A DNA stretch of 38,173 nt from Bacteroidales bacterium. Its GTDB lineage: Bacteria > Bacteroidota > Bacteroidia > Bacteroidales > UBA932. A program made the position numbers and the translations under genes. Shown piece by piece: positions 1 to 7,774 of the stretch. Where the stretch lies: assembly GCA_024694675.1 (NCBI GenBank), contig JAILJO010000022.1, positions 1 through 38,173 on the forward strand, given 5' to 3'. Under the pieces are notes generated by a model, which worked only from the letters and a program-made list of their open reading frames with translations, did no database searches and had not been told where the DNA came from. The stretch's first letter is position 1; the number at the start of each line of letters is the position of its first letter.

Positions 1-88
1 ACGGGAATCAGTTCGACCAATTCTGATTTATCTAACTCTCAAAGGTAATCATTATTCTCCAGACCCTCTAGAACTAGATAGTTATTTC

Positions 89-198
89 GGTCGCATTTGG
101 TCGCATTTTCCGTTCATTATTTGAATACACCGAGGGAATACATCAACCACTTGATAGACAAATCATTCGATAGCCACCAAGAATACACGATAGCCACC
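89..198. repeat. Short direct repeats upstream of ATPase gene
   Basis: Two sets of short repeats are visible. GGTCGCATTT occurs twice back to back (89-98 and 99-108). CGATAGCCACC occurs twice with a 20-base period (168-178 and 188-198), and GAATACAC occurs at 123-130 and 181-188. They may be protein-binding iterons or debris of a duplication; nothing in the sequence decides between these. Confidence 0.5.
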
Positions 199-285
199 GA
201 TACAGCTATATCCGCACGAGGAGCGATAATTTCCCCTATTGAGTGAATATTTTACAGGATTCGTCACTCATTAAGGGATTTTTAT

Positions 286-293
286 TATATTTG
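286..293 (+). promoter_or_regulatory. Bacteroidales -7 element for ATPase gene
   Basis: TATATTTG matches the Bacteroides -7 consensus TAnnTTTG and lies 20 bases before the ATG at 314. No clear -33 TTG/TTTG is seen at the expected distance. Confidence 0.55.
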
Positions 294-313
294 CGACAGA
301 AATAAATTGTACT

Positions 314-1489
314 ATGATTGACCACACCCTCATAGAGTATATGGAGTCCATGCTCAGCCAGACTCCAACTGAATTCAGGAGATACGCATACGATGATATC
401 CACTGGGAGAATCGCCTGCTGGGGATCGTTGGCGCCAGAGGCATAGGAAAATCCACTTTGGTGAAGCAGTATATACTCGCCCATAAAGATGAAGGAAAGT
501 ATCTATATGCATCTGCCGACCTACTCTATTTTACTTCCCATTCGCTCGTGGATCTGGTCCACGAACTCTATATGGACGGATTTACCCATCTTGTGATAGA
601 TGAGATCCACAAGTATCCGGGATGGTCAAGGGAATTGAAGAATATATATGATGCATATCCTGACTTCCACGTTATTTTCACCGGATCTTCCATTTTGGAT
701 ATTCTCCACGGAGAAGCCGATCTTTCCAGAAGGGCAGTAGTTTATCCAATGTACGGCCTTTCGTTCAGAGAGTATTTAAAGTTGTTCCACAGAATCGATG
801 CTAAGGTGTTTCCTCTGGAAGAGATTCTTGCCCACAAGGTTGAGATCCCCGGCCTGCGTCATCCTAGGCCAGTTTTTGAGCAGTATCTTAAAGAGGGATA
901 CTACCCCTTTGCATTAGAGCCCGGATTTCCTATCAGGATGCAGCAGGTCATCTCCCAGACGATTGAATCTGACATTGCGCAATTTGCCGACCTTAAAGCA
1001 ACTACGGCAAGGAAACTCAAACGATTGCTGGCCGTGATAGCAGAATCGGCTCCCTTCAAACCCAACATGTCTTCCCTCGCCACCGTAGTCGGAGTAAGTA
1101 AAAACAACGTGGCCGATTACCTTATTTATATGGAACGTGCCGGATTGGTTGGGCAACTCAGAGACGCGACAGGAGGCATCCGGGGAATAGGAAAAGTTAA
1201 TAAGGTATATATCGACAATCCGTCTCTGATGACAGTATTGAGCGGTGGCACCCCGAATCTGGGCAATCTAAGAGAAACTTTTTTTTACAACCAGATGAGG
1301 GTTAGAAATGATATCATTAGCTCAAAGGACTCAGACTTTGTCATTGGCAATTATACCTTCGAGGTCGGTGGCAGAAAAAAAGGCCACCGGCAAATCGAAA
1401 ACATTCCTGACGGATTTGTCGTTAAAGATGATACTGAATTTGGCTATATGAATGTCATTCCGCTTTGGCATTTCGGACTCAATTATTAA
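314..1489 (+). CDS. AAA-family ATPase with C-terminal nuclease-like region
   Basis: Probable ATP-binding protein of the AAA_14/DUF4143-like group (391 aa), cytoplasmic. The Walker A motif GARGIGKST is at residues 40-48 and the Walker B HLVIDEIHK at 92-100; a sensor-like IFTGSS follows at 121-126. The middle part looks like a winged-helix (SSLATVVGVSKNNVADYL), and the end carries FEVGGRKKG, reminiscent of the PD-(D/E)XK-like motif seen at the C-terminus of this group. These ATPases are abundant in Bacteroidota and archaea, but their role is poorly known. The gene is monocistronic, visibly richer in AT than the rest of the window, and closed by the terminator at 1632-1659. Family assignment is firm; function is not known, and horizontal origin is only suggested by composition. 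Confidence 0.85.
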   Translation: MIDHTLIEYMESMLSQTPTEFRRYAYDDIHWENRLLGIVGARGIGKSTLVKQYILAHKDEGKYLYASADLLYFTSHSLVDLVHELYMDGFTHLVIDEIHKYPGWSRELKNIYDAYPDFHVIFTGSSILDILHGEADLSRRAVVYPMYGLSFREYLKLFHRIDAKVFPLEEILAHKVEIPGLRHPRPVFEQYLKEGYYPFALEPGFPIRMQQVISQTIESDIAQFADLKATTARKLKRLLAVIAESAPFKPNMSSLATVVGVSKNNVADYLIYMERAGLVGQLRDATGGIRGIGKVNKVYIDNPSLMTVLSGGTPNLGNLRETFFYNQMRVRNDIISSKDSDFVIGNYTFEVGGRKKGHRQIENIPDGFVVKDDTEFGYMNVIPLWHFGLNY

Positions 1490-1631
1490 GACATTCTCCG
1501 CAATTGAAAGACACTAACTGACAGAAATGTTTCAGTATGGTTTCAGTAAAACCAAATCAAGAATTTATATTCTATTGGCTGTCCGTTATTTACGCCGAAT
1601 AGTTAGTATTCCCGCCCGAGGCACAAAATAA

Positions 1632-1659
1632 GGCCGCTCAAAACGAGCGGCCTGTTTTT
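1632..1659. terminator. Bidirectional rho-independent terminator
   Basis: GGCCGCTC (1632-1639), loop AAAAC and GAGCGGCC (1645-1652) form a perfect 8-bp GC-rich stem. It is followed by TGTTTTTG on the plus strand, and the minus strand reads a T-rich tract on the other side. It sits between the convergent ATPase and Big_2 lipoprotein genes and can serve both. Confidence 0.9.
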
Positions 1660-1676
1660 GTGGATTTGCGGTTATC

Positions 1677-3239
1677 TTACTTGGCGACGTGGAGCCTGAT
1701 GATCATCGCTTTGGGGTGGAGAAGGAGTTTGCCGGTGGAATCGTAGAGATAGCCGGAGAGGTCGCTGTTCTCTACTTTGGTGTAGCCGTAATAATAACCT
1801 CCAATACCATCGGCGGCGACGCAGCCGTTTCTCTTGAAGACATTAGTGAAAGGCCCTTTGATGACATCCGCATTCTTGTAAATCTCGCAAGTGGAGTTGT
1901 CTGTACGGGTTAGGAACAAATAAACGTCCGTGCCATCAATGCTGAGATAGCCATAGTTGTAGTTTTCGTAGCGCCGGACTTCCTGGAAATCCTTGAACAG
2001 GACCATCTCCGACTTTGAAGCAGACTTGTCCTCATACTGTATCAGGGCATAAACACTGCCGTCCGGGCCTGCTGCAATATCATAAGTTGCGGGTAGCAAA
2101 CTGCTTGATCCCTCAAACATGACATGTTCAGTGATTACTGCCGCAGAGGTTTCCGTGGCAGGGGTGATTTCCCAAATCTTTGCAGTCCAGTAAGACAGGG
2201 GTCTTATGCTGCCCATAACATAGACCTTCCCGTCCTTCCCCACGCACATTGAGTTTCCGTTTGCAGAAGCAGTATAAAACTGAGCGTAAGATGTTTCGTT
2301 CAGCTTGCTTTCGAAAACTTTGTGGGTGGATAGATCCACGGTACGGAAGTACATCCTGTAGTCGCTGTCGGTGTGCGTCGAGTAAACGTAATGGAGCAAT
2401 CCATTCTTGACGGCAAGACCGTGGAAGATATGGTACTGGCCGTCTCCTAAGGATTCGCGGTTTACGTTATAAATCTTCTGATTCTCCTTATAAAAACCAT
2501 CACTTGTATAGTACCAGATATCAGTACCGTCGTTTGTCGCGTAATTTACAGTTATCGAACTTCCGAACTGTGTTCCGTCCACATATAACTTGGCCTGTCC
2601 TAAGTTGTCGGAGGTCTGGAAATAATAGCGCGGAGCCTTGGGCGCCAGGACGGTTACTTCGCAATCGGCCTTTACATTGGTGTTGCTAAGGCTCGTGGCG
2701 GTAACGGTGACGGTTCCGGCGGCAACGGCGGTTATGGTGCCGTCGCTGGAGACGGTTGCAATACCATCGTCCACGGAACTCCAGTTAAGGGTCTTGTCCG
2801 TGGCATTATCCGGCAGTACGGTAGCGATGAGCTGTTCGGTTTTGCCTATTTCCAGTTCAAGTTTCTGCTTATTGAGGGTTATCGAGGTCACTTCTGTCTT
2901 TCCGCCATTTGCCGGATTAACGATGATACGGCAGCCGTCAGCAACGTCTCCGGCCGAGACTCCAATTGAGCCGATTCCCTCTTTTAATGCCGTTACAACA
3001 CCGTCTTTTACGGAAAGGACATCTTCAATATATGAGATCCATTCCACTTTGTCTGTGGCATTGGACGGCTGCACCGTCACGGTCAAAGTAATGGTTTCTC
3101 CTACTGTCATAGACTTAGGAGGGTTATTAATACTGATGGAGGTGGCCGGAACCGTGGGGTTCAACAGATTGTTCAGCTCTTCCGGGTCGCATGCAACCAG
3201 CAGAGCCAGTGCCATAAACGCAAACAATGCTTTCTTCAT
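1677..3239 (-). CDS. Lipoprotein with two Big_2 (bacterial Ig-like) domains
   Basis: Predicted surface or periplasmic lipoprotein (520 aa). The signal peptide starts MKKALFAFMALALLVAC, with a lipobox LVAC and lipid-anchored Cys17. Two bacterial Ig-like group 2 domains follow at about residues 30-110 and 116-200 (typical phrases SMTVGETITLTVTVQPSNATDK and GTVTVTATS). The remaining ~300 residues look like repeated beta strands, perhaps a propeller, with no catalytic motif seen. An in-frame ATG lies four codons upstream (3251) and an open frame extends to 3629, but the latter would overlap the divergent esterase gene, and the signal peptide fixes the start. The promoter is at 3275-3307. Specific function and ligand are unknown. 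Confidence 0.85.
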   Translation of the reverse strand: MKKALFAFMALALLVACDPEELNNLLNPTVPATSISINNPPKSMTVGETITLTVTVQPSNATDKVEWISYIEDVLSVKDGVVTALKEGIGSIGVSAGDVADGCRIIVNPANGGKTEVTSITLNKQKLELEIGKTEQLIATVLPDNATDKTLNWSSVDDGIATVSSDGTITAVAAGTVTVTATSLSNTNVKADCEVTVLAPKAPRYYFQTSDNLGQAKLYVDGTQFGSSITVNYATNDGTDIWYYTSDGFYKENQKIYNVNRESLGDGQYHIFHGLAVKNGLLHYVYSTHTDSDYRMYFRTVDLSTHKVFESKLNETSYAQFYTASANGNSMCVGKDGKVYVMGSIRPLSYWTAKIWEITPATETSAAVITEHVMFEGSSSLLPATYDIAAGPDGSVYALIQYEDKSASKSEMVLFKDFQEVRRYENYNYGYLSIDGTDVYLFLTRTDNSTCEIYKNADVIKGPFTNVFKRNGCVAADGIGGYYYGYTKVENSDLSGYLYDSTGKLLLHPKAMIIRLHVAK

Positions 3240-3274
3240 AGTAACTATCATCTGGAAGTAAAATTCATCACAGA

Positions 3275-3307
3275 CAAAGTTAATCCTTTTCTTGGAGTTT
3301 GCCAAAA
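3275..3307 (-). promoter_or_regulatory. Promoter of Big_2 lipoprotein gene
   Basis: On the minus strand, TTTTG (complement of 3303-3307), a 20-base spacer and TAACTTTG (complement of 3275-3282) match the Bacteroides -33/-7 pattern. The start of transcription would fall about 30 bases before the ATG at 3239. Confidence 0.65.
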
Positions 3308-3321
3308 TGATGCTAACTTTA
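3292..3321 (+). promoter_or_regulatory. Possible promoter of sialate O-acetylesterase gene
   Basis: TTG at 3292-3294 and TAACTTTA at 3314-3321 (7 of 8 to TAnnTTTG by position, final G missing) are spaced 19 bases and precede the ATG at 3340. They interleave with the minus-strand promoter, making a shared divergent control region. Confidence 0.4.
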
Positions 3322-3339
3322 TGGCTAAAATTGGATAGT

Positions 3340-4764
3340 ATGGTTAAAAAGAATATTGCGGCTGTTGCAGCACTGCTTCTTGCCGGGCTTACTTTGCAGG
3401 CCAAGGTGAGCCTGCCGTCATTCTTCAGCGATAACATGGTTCTCCAGCAGCAATCTGAGGTTGCCGTGTGGGGGACTACGGACAAAGGGGCGGTTAAGGT
3501 AAAGGTGAGCCCTTCCTGGACAAGGCGGAAGTACACCGCTACGGCAGGAGAGGACGGCAGATGGTTCCTCCGCATACCCACCCACGCTGCCGGAGGCCCT
3601 TTCAGCATCACCTTCAGCGACGGAGACAAGACCGTTATCCGGAATGTCCTTCTTGGCGAGGTCTGGTTCTGCAGCGGTCAGTCCAATATGGAAATGACCA
3701 TGACCGGTTTCAACAGCCAGCCCGTAGCGGGAGCGGCCGATGCCATAGTCTCTGCCAAGGCTTCCACACCCATACGGATGTGTACAATTGAGAAAAAGGC
3801 CTCGTTAAAGCCGTTGGATTCCGCTAAGGGTTCCTGGATGGAGAATACCCCGGAAGCCGTAGCAGGCACCAGCGCCGTTGCTTATTTCTTCGCGATGCGG
3901 TTGCAATCGGCCCTGAATGTCCCTGTGGGCATTCTTATTTCCGACTGGGGCGGTACCCCCATCGAGGCCTGGATGAGCCGGGAAACTATCGAGGGCGGTT
4001 TCGGTGGGGAGTTCGATCTTTCCTTCCTGGACGGCGACACCCTGCCGGAAAGGGCCAAGAGACGTCCCTGCACACTGTTCAACGGCCAGATTGCTCCACT
4101 GATTCCTTTCACTTTCAAGGGGATGCTATGGTATCAGGGAGAGAACAATCGCACGCAGCCGGAGCTATATTCGCGGCTTCAGCCGGCCTACGTGCAGATG
4201 ATGCGTTCCCTGTTTCAGAATCCAGAAGCGCCCTTCTATTACGTCCAGATCGCCCCGTATAAATATGGAAATCCGGAGCACGAGACCATCGGTTTTTTCT
4301 ATGAGGCGCAGGAGAAGACGATGACCTTGGTACCCAACTGCGGTATGGCAGCTACGGTGGATATAGGCGAGTTTGGCACCATCCACCCCTGCCGGAAAAA
4401 GGAAGTGGGGGACCGCCTGGCCCTTTTGGCGCTTACCAAGACCTATGGTGTCAAGGGTATTGATGCCGATAGCCCCTCTTTCAAGGAAGCGGTATTCGAA
4501 GACGGCAAGGCAATAGTGACGATGAATGTAGGGAAAACTGGCCTCTCTCCCATGGGACGGGACCTCACCGGATTTGAACTTGCCGGCGAAGACGGAGTTT
4601 ACTATCCTGCCACGGGAATCGTCAAGGACAAAATCAAAGTGGAAGTATCTTCCCCAGAAGTGCCCGCCCCGGTTGCCGTTAGGTACTGCTTTCGTAACTG
4701 GAGCCAGGGTACGCTCTATAACTGCTTCGGTATACCAGCCCTTCCCTTCCGTTCAGACAAATAG
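3340..4764 (+). CDS. Sialate O-acetylesterase (SASA family)
   Basis: Secreted or periplasmic carbohydrate esterase (474 aa) that would remove O-acetyl groups from sialic acid or other glycans. The signal peptide MVKKNIAAVAALLLAGLTLQA directs export. The GQSN block with the nucleophile Ser115 is in FCSGQSNMEM; GGTPIEAW, the WYQGENN block and the DIGEFGTIHP segment carrying the catalytic His all match SASA/DUF303 enzymes. An open frame extends 16 codons further upstream, but the signal peptide supports the ATG at 3340. The gene is convergent with the acid phosphatase, stop codons two bases apart, with no obvious terminator between them. Natural substrate (host sialoglycan or plant polysaccharide) cannot be told from the sequence. 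Confidence 0.92.
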   Translation: MVKKNIAAVAALLLAGLTLQAKVSLPSFFSDNMVLQQQSEVAVWGTTDKGAVKVKVSPSWTRRKYTATAGEDGRWFLRIPTHAAGGPFSITFSDGDKTVIRNVLLGEVWFCSGQSNMEMTMTGFNSQPVAGAADAIVSAKASTPIRMCTIEKKASLKPLDSAKGSWMENTPEAVAGTSAVAYFFAMRLQSALNVPVGILISDWGGTPIEAWMSRETIEGGFGGEFDLSFLDGDTLPERAKRRPCTLFNGQIAPLIPFTFKGMLWYQGENNRTQPELYSRLQPAYVQMMRSLFQNPEAPFYYVQIAPYKYGNPEHETIGFFYEAQEKTMTLVPNCGMAATVDIGEFGTIHPCRKKEVGDRLALLALTKTYGVKGIDADSPSFKEAVFEDGKAIVTMNVGKTGLSPMGRDLTGFELAGEDGVYYPATGIVKDKIKVEVSSPEVPAPVAVRYCFRNWSQGTLYNCFGIPALPFRSDK

Positions 4765-4766
4765 TT

Positions 4767-5516
4767 TTATTTGCGGCAGCACTTTTTCTTTGTGATGAGC
4801 CGGCGGAATTCGTCCTGGGCTTTGGCCATGGCTTTCTGGAATTCAGGGGAGGACTGGAGGCGGGAGTAGCCTATTCCGGCGACGGGGCGGCTGGCGTCTA
4901 CGTCGCTTTGCCAGTGACAGCCGGATATAACGCGGCTTTCCCCGGACTGCCAGGCCCTTGCGAATACGCCTTCTGCCGATGCCGGATTAATCTGGGCCAT
5001 CAGGAGGGCGCAGGCCCATGCACGGATGGTGTGGCCGGAGGGGTAGGAGCCTTCCGTGGCCAGCCATTCATCGTCCTGAGGGAAGATGGACGGCTCCTTG
5101 AAATAGGCGAACGGGCGGATGCGGAAGTAGTGCGCCTTGGGCTTGAAACGTATGTTTTCTATGGTGGTGACGCCGCGGGTGAGGACCTCGTAGATGGCCG
5201 GTGTCTCCTCCTTTGAAATCTTCAGGCCGAAGGGCTCTCCCAGGATGACCAGCGTAGTATCCATGCTCCAGATGGCGTCGCGTATGGCCATTTCCAGGCG
5301 GGCCGGGTCTTTGCGCTGCTGCTTGCCCCACATATAGCGCAGGACATCACGGTCAAATTCCGAACTTGGATCCTGAGGCGGAGCGGGGACGATTTGCACC
5401 ACGTCCGGCATCTGGTCTTCCGGAATGTAAGGTTCATAGGTCTGAGCAATAGCGCCGGCCTGAATGCAAACCAGCAGTGTTGTTGCAAGTAAGCTTGAAA
5501 TGAAATGCCTTATCAT
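4767..5516 (-). CDS. phoN: Class A nonspecific acid phosphatase (PAP2 superfamily)
   Basis: Periplasmic acid phosphatase (249 aa) that hydrolyses phosphomonoesters. The signal peptide ends near AIAQ (residue 25). The three PAP2 phosphatase motifs are complete: K127-x6-RP135 (KAHYFRIRP), PSGH at 159-162 within the class A signature GSYPSGHT, and SR194-195 ... H201 ... D205. Length fits the PhoN/PhoC type. It lies 22 bases downstream of the CE1-type esterase on the same strand. A TATCTTTG sequence (complement of 5521-5528) resembles a -7 element but lies only four bases before the ATG, so a separate promoter would give a nearly leaderless message; read-through from the esterase gene is more likely. 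Symbol given by family resemblance. Confidence 0.9.
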   Translation of the reverse strand: MIRHFISSLLATTLLVCIQAGAIAQTYEPYIPEDQMPDVVQIVPAPPQDPSSEFDRDVLRYMWGKQQRKDPARLEMAIRDAIWSMDTTLVILGEPFGLKISKEETPAIYEVLTRGVTTIENIRFKPKAHYFRIRPFAYFKEPSIFPQDDEWLATEGSYPSGHTIRAWACALLMAQINPASAEGVFARAWQSGESRVISGCHWQSDVDASRPVAGIGYSRLQSSPEFQKAMAKAQDEFRRLITKKKCCRK

Positions 5517-5538
5517 GCAACAAAGATAGGCATTCTTT

Positions 5539-6420
5539 TTAATACATGAAACGGCTCATGAAGGACCAGATTTGGGCGTAGGTGTCCATTTCTTTGTCCG
5601 ACCAGGAGTGGGTGCCGCCCTGGACCTCGTAAAGCCAGACTTCCGTGGCGTGGCCCTTGCCGTGGCGTGCGGGTTTCCCGTCAAGGTATTTGTGCAGGAT
5701 TACCGGCTTGGTGGTGTCAGGGAGCGTTTCCTGGCTGTATCCGCTGCAGCCGTTGGCGGCCACTACGTATGAGATGGCCGCGGGAACGGACAGATAAGCG
5801 CCCCAGCCATATGCATTGGTGTGGTCTCCCGTCCAGTAGGATGTCTTGTCCGCCGTACCGTGTACTTCCATGAAGGGAACCGGCTTGTTGTAGCCGATTG
5901 GCTTCATGCACTCGAGGGTAAGACCTGCTATGGAAATGACTCCTGCGAACAAATCAGGCTTGCGCCTTGCCATGAGATAGCACATCTCCCCGCCGTTTGA
6001 CATGCCAACCAGGAAGGCGTTCCTGGAATCCAGGGAGTACTTCCGCTGCAGGGCTTTTGTCAGTTTTTCCACGAAGCCAATATCATCGGTCTTCATGCCA
6101 TCCTGGGCCGGGTAGCCTACGTTCCAGCCGGTTTTGCCGCGCGGGTCCCGGAGGCCTTGGGGAAAGCATACCACAAAGCCTTCCCTGTCTGCAAGCTCCA
6201 CCAGCTGCACTTTGCTTTTACGTACGGCATCTCCGCCATAGCCGTGAAGGCAGACCATAAGCGGGGCGGCGTCCGAAAGCTTTTCCGGGACGTGAATCCA
6301 GTAATGCCGCATGTCGCCCTTGTACTTCAGGCTGTCAAGTGTGCAATACTCCTGTATTCCCTGTGAAAAAGCACTCAGGGATACAAGAAGGGTACATAAA
6401 CAAAGACTTATTCTTTTCAT
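5539..6420 (-). CDS. Secreted CE1-type esterase (polyhydroxybutyrate depolymerase/feruloyl esterase-like)
   Basis: Exported alpha/beta-hydrolase (293 aa). Signal peptide MKRISLCLCTLLVSLSAFSQ. The oxyanion-region HGYGGDA is at residues 59-65, the nucleophile elbow GMSNGG has Ser141, the acid is probably Asp191 (VHGTADKT) and the base His271 (GGTHSW). This arrangement matches the LpqC/CE1 group, which includes feruloyl and acetylxylan esterases and PHB depolymerases; the exact ester bond cannot be assigned. It starts nine bases after the acyltransferase gene stop and is followed by the acid phosphatase, so the three probably share a message that starts at the AbrB-like gene. Confidence 0.87.
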   Translation of the reverse strand: MKRISLCLCTLLVSLSAFSQGIQEYCTLDSLKYKGDMRHYWIHVPEKLSDAAPLMVCLHGYGGDAVRKSKVQLVELADREGFVVCFPQGLRDPRGKTGWNVGYPAQDGMKTDDIGFVEKLTKALQRKYSLDSRNAFLVGMSNGGEMCYLMARRKPDLFAGVISIAGLTLECMKPIGYNKPVPFMEVHGTADKTSYWTGDHTNAYGWGAYLSVPAAISYVVAANGCSGYSQETLPDTTKPVILHKYLDGKPARHGKGHATEVWLYEVQGGTHSWSDKEMDTYAQIWSFMSRFMY

Positions 6421-6429
6421 TTTGCCTTA

Positions 6430-7527
6430 TTATTTTTTCTCACCAAATACTGCCCAGCGGACGAATGGAATCCGTCTGAGCACTTCATACAGAAGCGGTG
6501 ACAGGGTGAAGACCGCCACGGTAAGGATTATGTAGATTGACCACGGCGGCAGCTGGGTGTACATTTTGAGCATGATGCCGATGCTGGCAACCACAAGATA
6601 GTGGACGATGTAGAGCCCGTAACTTGTACGTGTCATATATCCGGCGAATTTTCCGGTACGGTCAAACTCTGCACTGAACCAGCCCATCATGGCAAGGCAC
6701 ATGAGCCAGCCGTAGATGCAGTTGAGGGGGCTGCACTGGTACTGAGGGGTGGTGTTGGTTTCCCCGAAGGTTGTGCCGATGAGTATGCCCCCGGCAATGA
6801 CCGCGAACGCAAGGAGCGGAATCCAGGCATCCTTCAGCTTTTCCTGTACTTCGTCGTGTGAGAAAACAAAGTATCCCATGAGGAATATGACGAGATAGAA
6901 AATGGGTTTGTACAGGTTCAGGAGGCCTTCCATGCTCTGCTCGCTGGGGTTCTGGACCATTGTGAGCTGCGCTGCCCAGAATAGAACTCCAAGGAGGATG
7001 ATAGGCACGATGCCTGCCTTCCCGCACCAGTTCCAGAACTTGTCTTTCCGGTCAAGTGCGCGCACTGGAAGCAGTACAAGGCACAGCACCCACAGCAGCT
7101 GAATGAACCACAGCGGGCCTATTCCGGTAAGACTCCAGATAATATACTTCACGGGCTGTGGGACTTCAGCAAGCATATCCTGGCCCGCCACGTGAGAGTT
7201 GAAATAGCCTACCATCCAATGGAAAACAAACAGGCCGATGGTTCCGGGAACCAGAAGCTTCCGTGTGCGGGACTTAAACCAATCCTTTGCAGGATACTTC
7301 TGCAGTGCATATCTGGCGCTGATTCCTGCCAGCAGGAACAGCAGCGGCATAAACCACGGGTACAGGATGTACATTACCACATCCTGATACTGATGGAATT
7401 CCGGGTATTCGCCAAAACCGCCTATCCCTCCAAAGACACCTTTATTGTTATATAAATAGATAACGTGATACAGGAGCACCAGCAGTACCGTTACCCAGCG
7501 GAGATTGTCAATCCAATACTTTCTCAT
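6430..7527 (-). CDS. Acyltransferase 3 family membrane protein
   Basis: Integral membrane acyltransferase (365 aa) of the acyltransferase_3/OafA type, which moves acyl groups (often acetyl or succinyl) onto envelope glycans or lipids. It begins RKYWIDNLRWVTVLLVLLYH, the usual first helix ending in the conserved His, and continues with about ten hydrophobic segments such as YILYPWFMPLLFLLAGIS and PLWFIQLLWVLCLVLLPV. No extra periplasmic SGNH domain is present. The ATG overlaps the TGA of the AbrB-like gene (ATGA), which indicates translational coupling. The acceptor is unknown. Confidence 0.87.
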   Translation of the reverse strand: MRKYWIDNLRWVTVLLVLLYHVIYLYNNKGVFGGIGGFGEYPEFHQYQDVVMYILYPWFMPLLFLLAGISARYALQKYPAKDWFKSRTRKLLVPGTIGLFVFHWMVGYFNSHVAGQDMLAEVPQPVKYIIWSLTGIGPLWFIQLLWVLCLVLLPVRALDRKDKFWNWCGKAGIVPIILLGVLFWAAQLTMVQNPSEQSMEGLLNLYKPIFYLVIFLMGYFVFSHDEVQEKLKDAWIPLLAFAVIAGGILIGTTFGETNTTPQYQCSPLNCIYGWLMCLAMMGWFSAEFDRTGKFAGYMTRTSYGLYIVHYLVVASIGIMLKMYTQLPPWSIYIILTVAVFTLSPLLYEVLRRIPFVRWAVFGEKK

Positions 7528-7733
7528 TTTGATAGGCCCTCCATTGCCTGATCTATTACTGCCTGGAACACTTCCGTCTTGATGAGCGCCATGCCTTTCT
7601 GGTCTCCCAGCATCAGCAGGGCGTCTCCCGGTTTTACGTCATAAACCTTGCGGGCTTCCTTGGGAATCACTATCTGTCCCTTGTCTCCCACCTTCACTAC
7701 TCCGAAGATGTATTTGCCTTCTTGTTCTTGCAT
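7524..7733 (-). CDS. AbrB/MazE/SpoVT-family DNA-binding protein
   Basis: Small swapped-hairpin DNA-binding protein (69 aa). The segment VGDKGQIVIPKEARKVYDVKPGDALLML is a textbook AbrB/MazE domain. The C-terminal ~20 residues (TEVFQAVIDQAMEGLSK) form a short helix. No toxin-like partner is encoded next to it, so it is more likely a local transcription regulator than an antitoxin. It has its own promoter (7760-7767), an inverted repeat in the leader that could be its operator, and a 4-base overlap with the acyltransferase gene downstream. Confidence 0.88.
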   Translation of the reverse strand: MQEQEGKYIFGVVKVGDKGQIVIPKEARKVYDVKPGDALLMLGDQKGMALIKTEVFQAVIDQAMEGLSK

Positions 7734-7738
7734 TTGTA

Positions 7739-7758
7739 GGAAAAATTAGAAATTTCCC
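7739..7758. promoter_or_regulatory. Inverted repeat in the AbrB-like gene leader, candidate operator
   Basis: GGAAAAATT (7739-7747) and AATTTCCC (7751-7758) form an imperfect inverted repeat located between the -7 element and the ATG at 7733, overlapping the expected transcription start. Its place suits autoregulation by the encoded AbrB-like protein; this is inference. Confidence 0.35.
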
Positions 7759-7759
7759 A

Positions 7760-7767
7760 CAAATATA
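7760..7767 (-). promoter_or_regulatory. -7 element of the AbrB-acyltransferase-esterase unit
   Basis: The complement reads TATATTTG, a perfect TAnnTTTG match, 26 bases before the ATG at 7733. It lies in the 41-base gap after the SDR gene. No convincing -33 element is visible. Confidence 0.6.
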
Positions 7768-7774
7768 ACAATTT

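Larger units (their letters stand above)
1..313. other. Left-edge stretch without a confident gene
   Basis: This AT-rich stretch holds no complete gene that I can support. Frame 2 is open from the window edge to a TGA at 122-124 (40 codons), so it could be the 3' end of a gene running off the left side, but the translated peptide is not recognisable. The stretch contains short direct repeats (see separate entry) and, at its right end, the promoter of the ATPase gene. No tRNA, hairpin terminator or insertion-sequence end is evident. Confidence 0.5.

Noticed and set aside
1490..1676. Repeats GTTTCAGTA (1529-1537, 1540-1548) and a small hairpin before the terminator
   Set aside because: Too short to call a CRISPR, insertion-sequence end or RNA gene; probably 3' flank of the ATPase gene.
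3240..3629. N-terminal extension of the Big_2 lipoprotein gene
   Set aside because: It would run antisense through the esterase gene and its promoter; the lipoprotein signal peptide begins at 3239.
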